From: CALJFL01 sp963669435
GTDB taxonomy: Bacteria > Pseudomonadota > Gammaproteobacteria > Pseudomonadales > Halieaceae
Assembly: GCA_963669435.1 (NCBI GenBank)
Contig: OY770025.1
Span: 2,232,001 to 2,296,000 of the forward strand
Direction: 5' to 3'
Length of the DNA stretch: 64,000 nt
In this document: positions 25,601-34,016 of the stretch, piece by piece
Numbering within the stretch: position 1 is the first letter of the stretch
Layout: each line of letters opens with the position of its first letter
Notes under the pieces: generated by a model
The model's database searches: none
Seen by the model: only the letters and a program-made list of their open reading frames with translations
Told to the model about the DNA's origin: nothing
Position numbers and translations under genes: made by a program

Positions 25601-25754
25601 GATTCCCATGGTCATTTCACTGGCTTTCGGGGTGCTGTTCGCCACCGGTGTGACCCTGGTACTGGTGCCGTGCCTCTATCTCTTCGGTTGCCAGCTCTCC
25701 GCCCACGTGCTGCGTCGCAACCAGAAGCTGCCTGACGCTATCCGCGGCGTCTAG
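22638..25754 (+). CDS. RND family efflux transporter permease
   Basis: Inner-membrane proton-driven pump of 1038 aa with the 12-helix plan of the HAE/AcrB group: a first helix near residue 15-30, a large periplasmic loop, a block of five to six helices (from GIGGLALVFVVLVLFLRP), a second loop and a final block ending near residue 1020. LGIVVDDAIIVGESIHSR carries the conserved aspartates of the proton relay, and GVVVNDNLVLIDRINQLR matches the second-half motif. The substrate cannot be told; solvents, drugs or lipids are possible. Confidence 0.94.
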   Translation: MKGIMQWFIDNPIAANLLMIFLVLGGATGMPALDKQFFPEPEVNKVRVSLAYPGAGPKEVEEQIVVRIEEAVHDLAGVKEIRSTARQGTGSVTIEAETDYDMQRLTAEIKNRVDAISTFPVDAENPIVAEVAFRHFMAVVTLAGDIGERALKELGERLRDDLVAQPDVAVVELTAPRAYEVSVEISEYTLRRYGLNFSEVVAAIRNSSLNLPAGAIKAADGDIQLQTRGQAYDKQDFETIPLLTTREGTQVMLGDVATIIDDFEDVDLRNRFNDKPSLNLEVYVTTKPNALRTSDAVTSWVERTRPQLPEGVELVLWRDMSVPFKGRVDTLLKNGIGGLALVFVVLVLFLRPLLAMWVSVGIAVAFMGTFFALQYTAVSLNMMSLFAFLLILGIVVDDAIIVGESIHSRQMAGERGAKAALNGAYGVVKPVMFAVISTMIFFVPMLFLPGDMAKVAAHIPIVVIIALAFSLIECLLILPPHLAHMRPQRVSRYAPLRRLESIRARCADSMTRFAREVFRPFLERCLRANTLVIALFVSLLLVSLAIYAGGWVRSAFFPQINSDLVVAQVTLPEGGAYADTLRILHQVEDAALQVKSEYNNNPRFAGLEPVIGHIGSRGRENTVRVHMESTSDAVDVKEVAERWQELIGDVDPAESFAVNFTINNIGKPISLVLAAPSADDLREVAAELEDILLTYPGVFNVNDTMEAPREEIVLDVKPAAENLSVTLSDLARQVREAFYGAEAQRIPRTREDVKVMVRYPQEERIAVENLRDMRVRTPGGDEVPFDTVAQVSYQPGYLTIERLNRKRTLEVTAEVVAGTSNPRMVVEAVIADHLPQWQQRYPGLTLALDGELQEESQFLVAMIKGMAMAMLVIYALMAIPFRSYWQPLLVLTAVPFGIMGAIFGHLILGWTVSMLSLLGIIAAAGVVVNDNLVLIDRINQLRASGHAVSEALLQAGQDRFRPIILTSLTTFIGLLPIMSETSLQAQFLIPMVISLAFGVLFATGVTLVLVPCLYLFGCQLSAHVLRRNQKLPDAIRGV

Positions 25755-25805
25755 CCGGGCGCAAAGGCAGAAATCACAGTCGTGTCACTGCTTATTGCTA
25801 GCGCA

Positions 25806-25831
25806 TAAAAAAGCCCGCGTTAGCGGGCTTT
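25806..25831. terminator. Bidirectional terminator between RND pump and pckA
   Basis: AGCCCGC (25812-25818) pairs with GCGGGCT (25823-25829) around GTTA. The minus strand reads a run of six T after it, the plus strand three T. It serves the convergent RND and pckA genes, and is stronger for pckA. Confidence 0.9.
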
Positions 25832-25858
25832 GTACGTGTTGTTGATGACCTCCGTATA

Positions 25859-27415
25859 TCAGCTGCGCGGACCCGCCGCCACAATGGCGTCTGAGACTTC
25901 AAAGTGCTTGATATTGTCGGTGAATAATGACGCCAGTTTCCCCGCCTGCTCATCGTAGGCAGCATCGTCGTTCCAGCTGGCTCGCGGGTTCACGTACTTG
26001 CTGTCTACCCCGGGGATCTCCAGCGGGAAATCCAGGTTGAGAATATCCAGGTGGCCAGTGGGCGCGTCGAGCAGGGCTCCACTTTGGGCTGCGGCGACCA
26101 CCGCGCGAGTGACCGGAATCGGGAACCGCTTGCCGGACCCGCCAGGAGCGCCGGAGCCGCCGGTCCAACCGGTGTTGATCAGGTAAACCTGGCTGCCGAA
26201 GTCTTCGATGCGTTTCATCAGCAGCTCGGCGTAGTCCCCGGCCGGCCGGGGCATGAAGGGTGCGCCAAAGCAAGTGGAAAAGGTCGGGTGAATGCCTGCT
26301 TCTGCCCCCAGCTCTGTAGAGCCCACGCGGGCCGTATACCCACTGAGGAAATGAAAGGCGGCCGCTTCCTTGGACAGGATGGATATTGGCGGCAGTACGC
26401 CAGACACATCGCAGGTGAGGAAGATGACACACTTGGGTTCGCCACCAGCATTGACCTCGGTGCGCTTCTCGACATGCTCCAGCGGGTAGCAGCAGCGGCC
26501 GTTCTCGGTCAAGGTGGTGTCGCAGTAGTCGGCCTCGCGGGCGCCGTCTACCACCACGTTCTCAACGATCGCGCCAAAGCGAATGGCATCCCAAATGACC
26601 GGCTCATTCTTCTGGCTGAGGTCGATGGTTTTGGCGTAGCAGCCCCCCTCGAGATTGAAGACCGAACCCTTGGCCCAGCCGTGTTCGTCGTCGCCGATCA
26701 GGTAGCGGTCCGGGTCCGCAGACAAGGTGGTCTTGCCGGTGCCGGACAAGCCAAAGAACAGGGTGGTGTCGCCTTGCTCACCGACATTGGCGGAGCAGTG
26801 CATGGACATGACGTCCTTTTCCGGCAGCAGGAAGTTCTGCACTGAAAACATGGCTTTTTTCATTTCGCCGGCGTAGCGCATGCCGGCCAGCAGGACCTTG
26901 CGCTGGGCAAAGTTAATGATGACCACGCCGTCGGAGTTGGTGCCGTCGCGCTGCGGGTCGCAGACGAAGCCAGCCGCGTTCAAGACTTGCCACTCCGGCT
27001 TTCTACCACTGTTGTACTGTTGTGGCCGGATGAACATGTTGCGGCCAAACAGGCCCTGCCAGGCTGTTTCGGTGGACACCTTTACCGGCAGATAATGGTC
27101 GCTGTGTTCGCCCACGTGCAGGTGTGACACAAAGCTGTCTCGTCCAGCCAGGTGCGCCTCAACACGCTCCCACAGGGCATCAAATTGATCGGCGTCAAAG
27201 GGGCGATTGACGGGCCCCCAGTCTATAGCCTCCTCGGTGCTGGGTTCGCGTACGATAAAGCGATCAGCGGGAGAACGACCTGTGCGTTTGCCGGTGGTAA
27301 CCAGCAGCGCACCATTGTCAGTGAGCATACCCTCCCCGCGGCGCAGGGATTCTTCTACAAGTTGGGCGGATCCCAGGTCGGTAAGCACCTGGGGGGTGGT
27401 AATGTCGGCGGTCAT
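25859..27415 (-). CDS. pckA: Phosphoenolpyruvate carboxykinase (ATP)
   Basis: Gluconeogenic enzyme of 518 aa turning oxaloacetate and ATP into phosphoenolpyruvate. Visible motifs: TGKRTGRSPADRFIV at the N-terminus, YAGEMKKAMF, kinase-1a GLSGTGKTT (222-230), kinase-2 GDDEHGW (241-247) and FLTCDVSGVLPP. The start is ATG 27413-27415 (MTADITTP) with AGGA upstream; the longer frame to 27529 adds a low-complexity stretch. It supports growth on organic acids and PHA-derived carbon. Confidence 0.97.
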   Translation of the reverse strand: MTADITTPQVLTDLGSAQLVEESLRRGEGMLTDNGALLVTTGKRTGRSPADRFIVREPSTEEAIDWGPVNRPFDADQFDALWERVEAHLAGRDSFVSHLHVGEHSDHYLPVKVSTETAWQGLFGRNMFIRPQQYNSGRKPEWQVLNAAGFVCDPQRDGTNSDGVVIINFAQRKVLLAGMRYAGEMKKAMFSVQNFLLPEKDVMSMHCSANVGEQGDTTLFFGLSGTGKTTLSADPDRYLIGDDEHGWAKGSVFNLEGGCYAKTIDLSQKNEPVIWDAIRFGAIVENVVVDGAREADYCDTTLTENGRCCYPLEHVEKRTEVNAGGEPKCVIFLTCDVSGVLPPISILSKEAAAFHFLSGYTARVGSTELGAEAGIHPTFSTCFGAPFMPRPAGDYAELLMKRIEDFGSQVYLINTGWTGGSGAPGGSGKRFPIPVTRAVVAAAQSGALLDAPTGHLDILNLDFPLEIPGVDSKYVNPRASWNDDAAYDEQAGKLASLFTDNIKHFEVSDAIVAAGPRS

Positions 27416-27568
27416 GGGTGTGTCCTGTGTGTTTTTTGGCGGTGCAATAGAGTTTTTATTGGTCTGCCCGCCTTTTTCTGGGCTTTTTGGGGGCGCTATT
27501 ATGTCAGAATCGGGTGGTATTGCGAACATGAAGCGGGCAAAAATTGACCGCCAGCTGCGCTGGCAGCT

Positions 27569-28438
27569 CTAGTGCAGGGTGCTGTCACCGGAGGGTGCTA
27601 AAATGGACCCGAGATCATCGCGCGCAAACACATAGCGCTGGTTGCAGAATTCGCAGTCCATGGTCACAGAGCCCTGTTCGGCCAGAACCGATTCAACCTC
27701 CTGAACGCCTATAGTGGCCAGTGCGTTGAGTGTGCGCTCACGTGAACAGCTGCACCAGAATTCGGGCTGACGAGGCTCAAACAGACGGGTGGGCTCTTCG
27801 TGAAACAGACGCAAAAGCACTTCCTCTGCAGGCAAGTCCAGTAGTTCGCTTCGTTGCACCGTGGCTGCCAGTGTACACAGGTGAAGCCATTGTTCTTCGC
27901 GGGCATTTTCCTCAGTCTGTAACTGTGGGGGCAATTGTTGCAGTAGCATGCCTGCAGCACGGCTGCCATCGGACGCCAGCCAGAAACGCGTATGCAGTTG
28001 CTCGGAGTGTTCAAAGTAGGTGTCGAGGCTGCGACTCAGGGAATTCTCAACCAGCGGTACGATACCCTGGTAGCGCTGGCCCCTGTCGGGTTCGATGGTG
28101 ATCACCAGCTGGCCATTGGCCAGCAGCGTATGAAATTCCTCCGAGGTGGCTTCCTGGGCGCCCCGGGCGATGGCCCGCAACTTCAGGTCACTGTTGCACT
28201 CGGCCATCAGCAAGGGCACCTGGCCTTCACTGCGTGCCTGCAAAATCATCCTGCCCTCGAATTTAAGCGTGGTGCTCAGCAGTACCGCGGCGGCGAGAAA
28301 TTCCCCTATCAGGGTGGCCACGCCGGGGGCGTACTGGTGAATCTCCAGGATCTCGTTGAGGCTCGCGTGCAAGTGTACGGTCTCTCCCCGTACATCGGCG
28401 TTGTCGAACAAGAATCTAAGTGATCTATCGGCTTCCAT
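27569..28438 (-). CDS. hslO: Redox-regulated chaperone Hsp33
   Basis: Holdase chaperone of 289 aa switched on by oxidation. The four zinc-binding cysteines sit at the C-terminus as CxC (C229, C231) and CxxC (C262, C265), the pattern that releases zinc when oxidised. The N-terminal domain has HLHASLNEI and SEGQVPLLMAE. The stop is about 150 bp upstream of pckA on the same strand. Confidence 0.95.
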   Translation of the reverse strand: MEADRSLRFLFDNADVRGETVHLHASLNEILEIHQYAPGVATLIGEFLAAAVLLSTTLKFEGRMILQARSEGQVPLLMAECNSDLKLRAIARGAQEATSEEFHTLLANGQLVITIEPDRGQRYQGIVPLVENSLSRSLDTYFEHSEQLHTRFWLASDGSRAAGMLLQQLPPQLQTEENAREEQWLHLCTLAATVQRSELLDLPAEEVLLRLFHEEPTRLFEPRQPEFWCSCSRERTLNALATIGVQEVESVLAEQGSVTMDCEFCNQRYVFARDDLGSILAPSGDSTLH

Positions 28439-28635
28439 TACGGTGTGGTCTGCTCGCTGGGTGTTGCTTACTGTGTGTTTGGCCTGGCCCCGACGTGGCG
28501 CTGCGCCGTGGTCAGTGTATCAGGGTCAGGCGTGCACCCCCTATCTGCGGGTGTTTCACGGACTTTTCAAGGTCTGTTTGCGTGCGCCTGGAGCGGCTCT
28601 GTTATAGTGCGTGGCCGTTCGCGCCGTGGCCTGCC

Positions 28636-29514
28636 ATGAGTAATACCGCACTATACATTCTGACTGTGCTTATCTGGGGCTCTACCTGGATCGGCATCAG
28701 TTACCAGCTTGGCGAGGTACCGCCGCTGGTCTCAATTGGCCACCGGTTCATGTTGTCGGCGGTGATCATTTTCGCCTACCTGAGCCTGCGCAAGCCCGCA
28801 CAACTGCAATTGGGACTGCGCGATCACGGCTTTGTGGCCCTGCAGGGTATGTTCCTGTTCTGCCTCAATTACGTGTGCATCTACCACGGTGCCGGCCTGC
28901 TCACCAGCGGGCTGATCGCGGTGGTGTTTTCCACCATGGTGTTTTTCAACGTGCTTAATGGCGCCCTGTTCAGGCGTGCGCGGGTGAGTGCCAATGTACT
29001 TGTCGGCGCCGGCATCGGGCTGACCGGCATGGTCGGCCTGTTCTGGCCGGAACTGCAGGCCCTGGATATGTCCGATGGCGTGATGCGGGGACTGTTGGCC
29101 TGCCTGGCCGGTACCTACCTGGCGTCACTGGGCAATATTGTCGCGTCGAGAAACAGTGCCCGACGCATTCCGGTGCTGACCTGTAGCGCCTGGGGTATGT
29201 TGTATGGCGCCCTGGTGCTCTACGCGACCGCATTGATACTGGGGCAGCCCATTCTGGTTGACTGGCGGGCACCGTACTTGTTGTCGCTCGGCTTCCTGGC
29301 CTTGTTTGGCTCGGTGGTGGGATTTTGGGCCTACTTGAACCTGGTGGCGAATATCGGGGCCGATCGAGCCAGCTACGTCAGCTTGATTTTCCCGGTGGTT
29401 GCGCTGTTGATTTCAAGCGTGTTCGAAGACTACCAGTGGACAGTTTATGCGGCACTTGGCCTGATGCTGGTGTTATTCGGCAACTGGCTGGCCATGCGCC
29501 GTGACAGCGCTTGA
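28636..29514 (+). CDS. EamA family (DMT superfamily) transporter
   Basis: Inner-membrane protein of 292 aa with ten predicted hydrophobic segments in two EamA repeats (LIWGSTWIGISYQLG opens the first; GSVVGFWAYLNLVANIGADRASYVSLIFPVVALLISS is the typical second-half pattern). These are small metabolite exporters; the substrate is unknown. The start is ATG 28636, where homology begins; there is no strong ribosome site. The ORF is open back to 28420, but that part overlaps hslO. Confidence 0.9.
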   Translation: MSNTALYILTVLIWGSTWIGISYQLGEVPPLVSIGHRFMLSAVIIFAYLSLRKPAQLQLGLRDHGFVALQGMFLFCLNYVCIYHGAGLLTSGLIAVVFSTMVFFNVLNGALFRRARVSANVLVGAGIGLTGMVGLFWPELQALDMSDGVMRGLLACLAGTYLASLGNIVASRNSARRIPVLTCSAWGMLYGALVLYATALILGQPILVDWRAPYLLSLGFLALFGSVVGFWAYLNLVANIGADRASYVSLIFPVVALLISSVFEDYQWTVYAALGLMLVLFGNWLAMRRDSA

Positions 29515-29580
29515 TCTATACTGGGTCCAACCCAGATAGCCTTTACAGGCCCTGGTGCTAATAAAAATTCGAGGCTCCCT

Positions 29581-29856
29581 ATGACCGGTTTTCGCGTTAC
29601 CAAACCCTATACCATGCCCAAGGATGAACTGCGCGACGCCGCCGAAGGTCTGGCAAAGAGTCTGGAGCGCACCCATGGCGTGCGTTCTTCCTGGCAGGGC
29701 GATACTGTGCGTATCAAGGGTGCGGGAGTGGATGGCACGCTAAGTTTCCACGACGACCTGGTCGATGTGTCAGTCAAACTCGGTATGCTGGCGAGTGCCT
29801 TCAAGGGCCCTCTTAAAGCCGAGGTAGAGCGCTACCTGGACGAATACATCAGCTGA
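29581..29856 (+). CDS. Polyhydroxyalkanoic acid system family protein
   Basis: Small protein of 91 aa resembling the PHA-granule-region family: a short basic N-terminus, GDTVRIKGAGVDGTLSF in the middle and the C-terminal pattern LGMLASAFKGPLKAEVERYLDE. Its molecular role is unknown. It ends in AGC TGA, and those bases form the first copy of a 19-bp tandem repeat shared with the end of the convergent patatin gene. Confidence 0.82.
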   Translation: MTGFRVTKPYTMPKDELRDAAEGLAKSLERTHGVRSSWQGDTVRIKGAGVDGTLSFHDDLVDVSVKLGMLASAFKGPLKAEVERYLDEYIS

Positions 29857-29958
29857 GGGCTCTATTATTAGCTGAGGGCTCTTTTCTTGGCTGAGGGCTC
29901 TTTTATTAGCTGAGGGCTCTTTTATTAGCTGAGGGCTCTTGTATCAGCTGAGGGCTCC
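29852..29958. repeat. Six 19-bp tandem repeats between convergent genes
   Basis: GCTGAGGGCTC begins at 29852, 29871, 29890, 29909, 29928 and 29947, a strict 19-bp period; the filler between copies is mostly TTTTATTA. The first copy contains the TGA stop of the PHA-system gene and the last, read on the minus strand, the TGA stop of the patatin gene. Both outer copies keep the palindrome TCAGCTGA. Confidence 0.93.
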
Positions 29959-31026
29959 ATCCCCCAATACGGTGACCCCCTCCAGCGGGTTATTGCCCGC
30001 TATCTGTGCGGCAAACTCATCAGCCATGGCCTTGTTGCGCTCCACGCAGGTCGTCCAGTACCGAACTCTGTCTTCGTGATCCATCCGCGTAAAATCTCCG
30101 CGGTCCGGAATCTTGCCCTGGGGCAGGTCGGCGACCAGTTCAGGGCTTGGGCACAACAGTACCAGGTTGTCGAAATCGGCGATGCTGGCCTTGCGCCAGG
30201 GCAGGAATTTGTCGAACCAGCCGTGGATGACGCTGTCGCTGAAGTGCGGATAGAGAATGAGGCCGTCGCCGCGATACTGTCCCAGGTCGAAGTGGTAGTC
30301 GATGATGCCGCCGTCCCAATATTTGCCCGCGGGGCCACCGGGAATGTTGCGCTCGCCGGTCAGTACGAAGGGGATAGCGCCGCTCGCATGCAGGGCCGGT
30401 GCCAGATTGTCAGACTGCAGCGGCACATAGTGGGTCTGGAAGTCGTGCAGAGCCAACTGCCCGTCTGGAACCTGACCGCTGTGATACACCACCCGCTGGA
30501 ACGCGTGCCGTAGCATCTTGCGGCTAATGGTGTTGCCCAGGGCGGCGACTCCCATGCCGGTGGCAAGCACCGGCGTAGACGATGACCCGGTGGCGCCGCG
30601 ACCCCGGGCAGTGACAATGTGGGTGCTGACCCGTTGATTGCCAATGATTTCGGCAACCCCGGTTGCGCCCAGGGTGTCTCGCAAAGTCCCGAGGCTGACC
30701 TCGCTGACCTCGGCCGGAGTCGGGCGGCTCTCGTAATACTGGTGCAGATAGCCGTGCTCCAGCCTGGCGATCGCCGCGGCCGGGTTCGCAGTGCCAAAGC
30801 AGGCATTGCGCCATGCGCCTATCGACGAGCCCAGTGTGGTAATGGGCTTTTCGCTATTAAACAGGAAGTCGCCGAACAGGAATCGGTCCAGGTGGCTGAG
30901 AATGAACCACTTGGGTCCGCCTGAGGCGCCCATCAGCAGGCTAAAATGCTCCGGTTTCCAACCTTCCTTTGCCAGTATTGATGCTGCTCTTTTGCCCAGG
31001 CAGACTTTTAAAGCCCTAGTTGCCAC
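29944..31026 (-). CDS. Patatin-like phospholipase
   Basis: Probable lipid acyl hydrolase of 360 aa. The oxyanion-hole region is GASGGPKWF (33-41), the nucleophile elbow GSSIG (66-70, Ser68), and the catalytic aspartate lies in WDGGIIDYH near residue 240, completing the Ser-Asp dyad. No signal peptide is seen, so it is likely cytoplasmic. It starts with GTG 31024-31026 inside the last codons of the AraC-type regulator, giving an 11-bp overlap and likely translational coupling. Confidence 0.88.
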   Translation of the reverse strand: MATRALKVCLGKRAASILAKEGWKPEHFSLLMGASGGPKWFILSHLDRFLFGDFLFNSEKPITTLGSSIGAWRNACFGTANPAAAIARLEHGYLHQYYESRPTPAEVSEVSLGTLRDTLGATGVAEIIGNQRVSTHIVTARGRGATGSSSTPVLATGMGVAALGNTISRKMLRHAFQRVVYHSGQVPDGQLALHDFQTHYVPLQSDNLAPALHASGAIPFVLTGERNIPGGPAGKYWDGGIIDYHFDLGQYRGDGLILYPHFSDSVIHGWFDKFLPWRKASIADFDNLVLLCPSPELVADLPQGKIPDRGDFTRMDHEDRVRYWTTCVERNKAMADEFAAQIAGNNPLEGVTVLGDGALS

Positions 31027-32014
31027 CGCGTACTGCCCGTGGCGATCGGCCGGTCCACTTGGTGTAAGCCCGGCGGAAATTGGAAGAATCGTTAAAACCG
31101 ATCATATAGGCAATGGTGGACAGGGGCAGTCGGGTGTTCTGCAGGTAGCGGGTGGCGTGCTCGGCCCGCACCTTGTCCAGCAGGGACTGGTAGGACTCGG
31201 ACTCCTGCTCAAGGCGTCGGCGGTAAGTGCGCGAGCTGAAGTTAAGCATCTGGGCGATCTGTGGCATCTGCGGGTACTGTCCCTCCAGCTTGCGCAGCAG
31301 GCGCAGGGTTTGTTCTGAGACCGAATCAGCTTCCTCCAGGTCTGCCAATAGCCGCGCGCACTCTTCTTCGTAGAGGGTGCGCAGGGCCGGGTTGGAGGCG
31401 GGCAATGTCGCGTCCAGCAGGGCGCGGTCGAAGCTGATGCGGCCCCGGAAACTGTCAAAACTGACGCCTTCTCCAAAGATCTGGTAGTAGCGCTCCGCGT
31501 GATCTGGCGCGGTGTAGGGCACTTCCAGCGCGATATTCAGGTCTTCGCGGCCCAGCAGTCCACGCAGGGTGTTGAGTATGGCCGCATACATCAGCTCGTA
31601 GGCGAAGTGCACCGAGTTCTGCTCCGGTGTGGATACCGTGGTCAGGATGCAGCGGTCGTCCACCGTTTCGAACTCCAGGTACAGTGCGGGGGAGAGCAGG
31701 TGGTAATACTTGAGAAATATATCCATGACCTGACGCAGGTCGCGACAGGTCATGAACGTCTGACCCAGGATTGCGTGGGCACCCAGATTGAGGCGCATGC
31801 CCAGGTCCAGGCCCAGGGCCGGGTTGCCAGTCAGGGCCAGGGCATTGCCCACCAGTTGCGCAAAGTCGCTCTCGCTAACGCGGGCACCAATGCCCGACAA
31901 CCCGGTCTCTGCGAGGGTGGTGCCGGACAGTAAGGCCTCCCGGGGGTGGCCCTGCTCTTCAACCATCCCGATAAGTATCAGGACGTACTGCGCTGGTGCG
32001 GTAGTTTTTGGCAT
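31016..32014 (-). CDS. AraC-family transcriptional regulator
   Basis: Regulator of 332 aa. The N-terminal two thirds resemble the arabinose-binding-like domain of OruR/ArgR-type members (LALTGNPALGLDLGMRLNLGAHAILGQ, then LRQVMDIFLKYYHLLSP). The C-terminal 100 residues are the two-helix-turn-helix domain, with QIAQMLNFSSRTYRRRLEQE and STIAYMIGFNDSSNFRRAY. The start is ATG 32012-32014; the longer reading frame to 32992 is antisense to the ferritin-like gene. It is divergent from that gene and overlaps the patatin gene, so either may be its target. Confidence 0.92.
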   Translation of the reverse strand: MPKTTAPAQYVLILIGMVEEQGHPREALLSGTTLAETGLSGIGARVSESDFAQLVGNALALTGNPALGLDLGMRLNLGAHAILGQTFMTCRDLRQVMDIFLKYYHLLSPALYLEFETVDDRCILTTVSTPEQNSVHFAYELMYAAILNTLRGLLGREDLNIALEVPYTAPDHAERYYQIFGEGVSFDSFRGRISFDRALLDATLPASNPALRTLYEEECARLLADLEEADSVSEQTLRLLRKLEGQYPQMPQIAQMLNFSSRTYRRRLEQESESYQSLLDKVRAEHATRYLQNTRLPLSTIAYMIGFNDSSNFRRAYTKWTGRSPRAVRGGN

Positions 32015-32119
32015 GGTGCTATTTGGCCATAAATGACTATAAATTGACAATACTTTACCTTGTTGGCCCCGGGGGCATCTTCCATAGTGGTACCACACCC
32101 AAGTTCTGGAGTTATGACA

Positions 32120-33307
32120 ATGAAAGTGCAGTGGAACGAGACGACGCCCCGCAAGATCCAGCAGTTTGCCGGCGCAGATTACCCCCGCGAGAATCCCGAC
32201 CTGGAAGATGTACTGACCAGCGAGCAGGTCGATCACGTGGCAGAAATTTTCCAGACGCCCCTGACCGGATCTTACAACTGGGATTACAAGGTCCAGGATG
32301 ATCGCATCAAGAAACTCTATGACCTGGGCAAGCAGCTCAATTGGGACCCGGAAATGGATATCGACTGGGATCGCCCTTGGCCCGAAGAGCAGCGAGCCCC
32401 CGAGCTGATGAACCTGCACGAGTACCAGCCCTATCTCGACATGGACGATAAGACCAAGGACGAATTCTGGCTGCACATGAATGCCTGGAGCCTGTCGCAA
32501 TTTCTGCACGGCGAGCAAGGTGCTTTGCTGGTGGCGTCGCAACTGTGTTCCTGTGCGCCCACCTTTAATGCCAAACTCTATGCGGCATCCCAGACCTTTG
32601 ATGAGGCCCGCCACGTGGAGGTCTTTAACAAGTACCTGCAACAGCGTATCGGCATGATGTACCCCATTAATACCCACCTGAAGAGCATTATCGACAAGAT
32701 CCTCACCGACGCGCGCTGGGATATGAAGTTCATCGGCATGCAGATCGTCATCGAGGGTCTGGCTCTGTCGGCGTTCAACACGACCCGCGAAACCACGCCT
32801 GACCCGGTACTTAAAGATGTGGTTTACCTGGTGACCCGCGACGAGGCACGCCACGTCACCTTTGGTGTTAACTACCTGGAAGAATTTGTCAAAACCTTGA
32901 GCGAAGAAGAGCGTGAGGAGCGCGCCCAGTTTGCCTACGAGGCCTGCGTGGTCAGCCGCGAACGACTGGTGGCCACGGACGTGTTCCGCCACTTCGGCTG
33001 GGATGTGGAAGAAGCCCGTAAACAGGTCCTGGAAGGCTTTGTGATGTCAACATTCCGCAATCTGTTGTTCCAGCGCGTGATTCCCAACCTGGGCCGCATT
33101 GGCCTGCTGACTGACAAGATTCGTCCCAAGTTTGAGGAGCTCGGCATCCTCGAATTTGAGAACCTGGCCACCGACGGCGATATCGACTGGACCGCCTTGG
33201 AGCGGCCGCTGGACACTGAAGAAGCACAAAGCTACGAGCAGAGTATGCTTGACAGCTTCCACAAGGCTAAAGAGGCCGAAGAGGGGCAGGTGCAACTGGC
33301 CAGCTGA
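32120..33307 (+). CDS. Ferritin-like di-iron protein (possible oxygenase)
   Basis: Helical protein of 395 aa with two sets of carboxylate/histidine ligands: HGEQGALLVAS and FDEARHVEVF in the first half, VIEGLALSAFN and RDEARHVTFG in the second. The repeated E...ExxH pattern is that of di-iron ferritin-like oxidases (AurF/ribonucleotide-reductase-like). The substrate is unknown. The start is taken as ATG 32120, eight bases after GGAG; ATG 32114 is too close to that site. It is divergent from the AraC-type regulator and closes with a perfect terminator. Confidence 0.83.
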   Translation: MKVQWNETTPRKIQQFAGADYPRENPDLEDVLTSEQVDHVAEIFQTPLTGSYNWDYKVQDDRIKKLYDLGKQLNWDPEMDIDWDRPWPEEQRAPELMNLHEYQPYLDMDDKTKDEFWLHMNAWSLSQFLHGEQGALLVASQLCSCAPTFNAKLYAASQTFDEARHVEVFNKYLQQRIGMMYPINTHLKSIIDKILTDARWDMKFIGMQIVIEGLALSAFNTTRETTPDPVLKDVVYLVTRDEARHVTFGVNYLEEFVKTLSEEEREERAQFAYEACVVSRERLVATDVFRHFGWDVEEARKQVLEGFVMSTFRNLLFQRVIPNLGRIGLLTDKIRPKFEELGILEFENLATDGDIDWTALERPLDTEEAQSYEQSMLDSFHKAKEAEEGQVQLAS

Positions 33308-33402
33308 GTGTGTTTCGGGGCGCTGCGAAGTCAGCGCTGATGGGGTCTCGACAGACCTGACCAGCGACTTCAGGGTGGTTTACGACGAGTATAAATAAAC
33401 GG

Positions 33403-33440
33403 ACACAAAAAAGCCGGCGTTAAAGCCGGCTTTTTTGTGT
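33403..33440. terminator. Perfect bidirectional terminator, ferritin-like gene / rpsT
   Basis: A perfect 16-bp inverted repeat: ACACAAAAAAGCCGGC (33403-33418), a six-base loop, then its exact complement ending in six T and GTGT (33425-33440). Both strands therefore have a GC stem followed by six T. Confidence 0.96.
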
Positions 33441-33452
33441 TCAGCTAAGTGC

Positions 33453-33719
33453 TCAGGCAGCGAGCGCTTTTACCTGAGAGTTAAGGCGGCTCTTGTGACG
33501 AGCGGCCTTGTTCTTGTGAATGATGCCCTTGTCGGCCATACGGTCGATAACGGGCACAGCGCTATCGTAAGCGGCCTTGGCTTGTTCGGCATCGCCGGTG
33601 CCAATAGCTGCTACGACCTGCTTGATCTTGGTGCGTACCAAAGAGCGCAGGCTGGCATTGTGAGTGCGACGCTTTTCTGCCTGACGCGCACGCTTCTTTG
33701 CCTGGGGTGAATTAGCCAC
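33453..33719 (-). CDS. rpsT: 30S ribosomal protein S20
   Basis: Ribosomal protein of 88 aa, standard length. It starts MANSPQAKKRARQAEKRRTHN and ends HKSRLNSQVKAL, typical of S20. It begins with GTG (33717-33719), eight bases after GAGGAT; E. coli rpsT also has a non-ATG start that affects its autoregulation. It shares a terminator with the convergent ferritin-like gene. Confidence 0.98.
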   Translation of the reverse strand: MANSPQAKKRARQAEKRRTHNASLRSLVRTKIKQVVAAIGTGDAEQAKAAYDSAVPVIDRMADKGIIHKNKAARHKSRLNSQVKALAA

Positions 33720-33835
33720 TGTCGATATCCTCTAGGGGTCAGAAATTCAGGAGGCGCGATTATTCACAGTTAGGCCTGTCTTGTCAACCTTAAAACCGGC
33801 CCTGAGTTTAGCGCATTTCGAGACGTTGGCTGGGC

Positions 33836-33841
33836 TATAAT
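33836..33841 (+). promoter_or_regulatory. Possible -10 box upstream of the phosphatase gene
   Basis: A consensus TATAAT sits about 175 bp before the phosphatase start in the 300-bp gap next to rpsT. No good -35 box is seen at the right distance, so this is tentative. The rest of the gap holds no recognisable gene. Confidence 0.3.
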
Positions 33842-34016
33842 GGTCCCCGTAAATTGGCATTTGCGCACCCCATTTTCCACCTCGACCCGTAGCCAGTAAT
33901 TGCGCCGTCCAGTGTGAGCGTAAGTGGGGCGTGGTATTGTCCGAAATCTGGGGTCTTGCCGTGCCACCTACCGTGCTGAAGCCCCGAAAATCCAACATGT
34001 TGCGAGTTGTAGTCCT

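Noticed and set aside
26051..26845. Plus-strand frame opposite pckA
   Set aside because: Antisense shadow; pckA is fully supported.
29852..29958. CRISPR array
   Set aside because: Units are 19 bp with near-identical filler and no distinct spacers, and no cas genes are present.
32015..32992. N-terminal extension of the AraC-type regulator frame
   Set aside because: The part is antisense to the well-supported ferritin-like gene, and regulator homology begins at the ATG at 32014.
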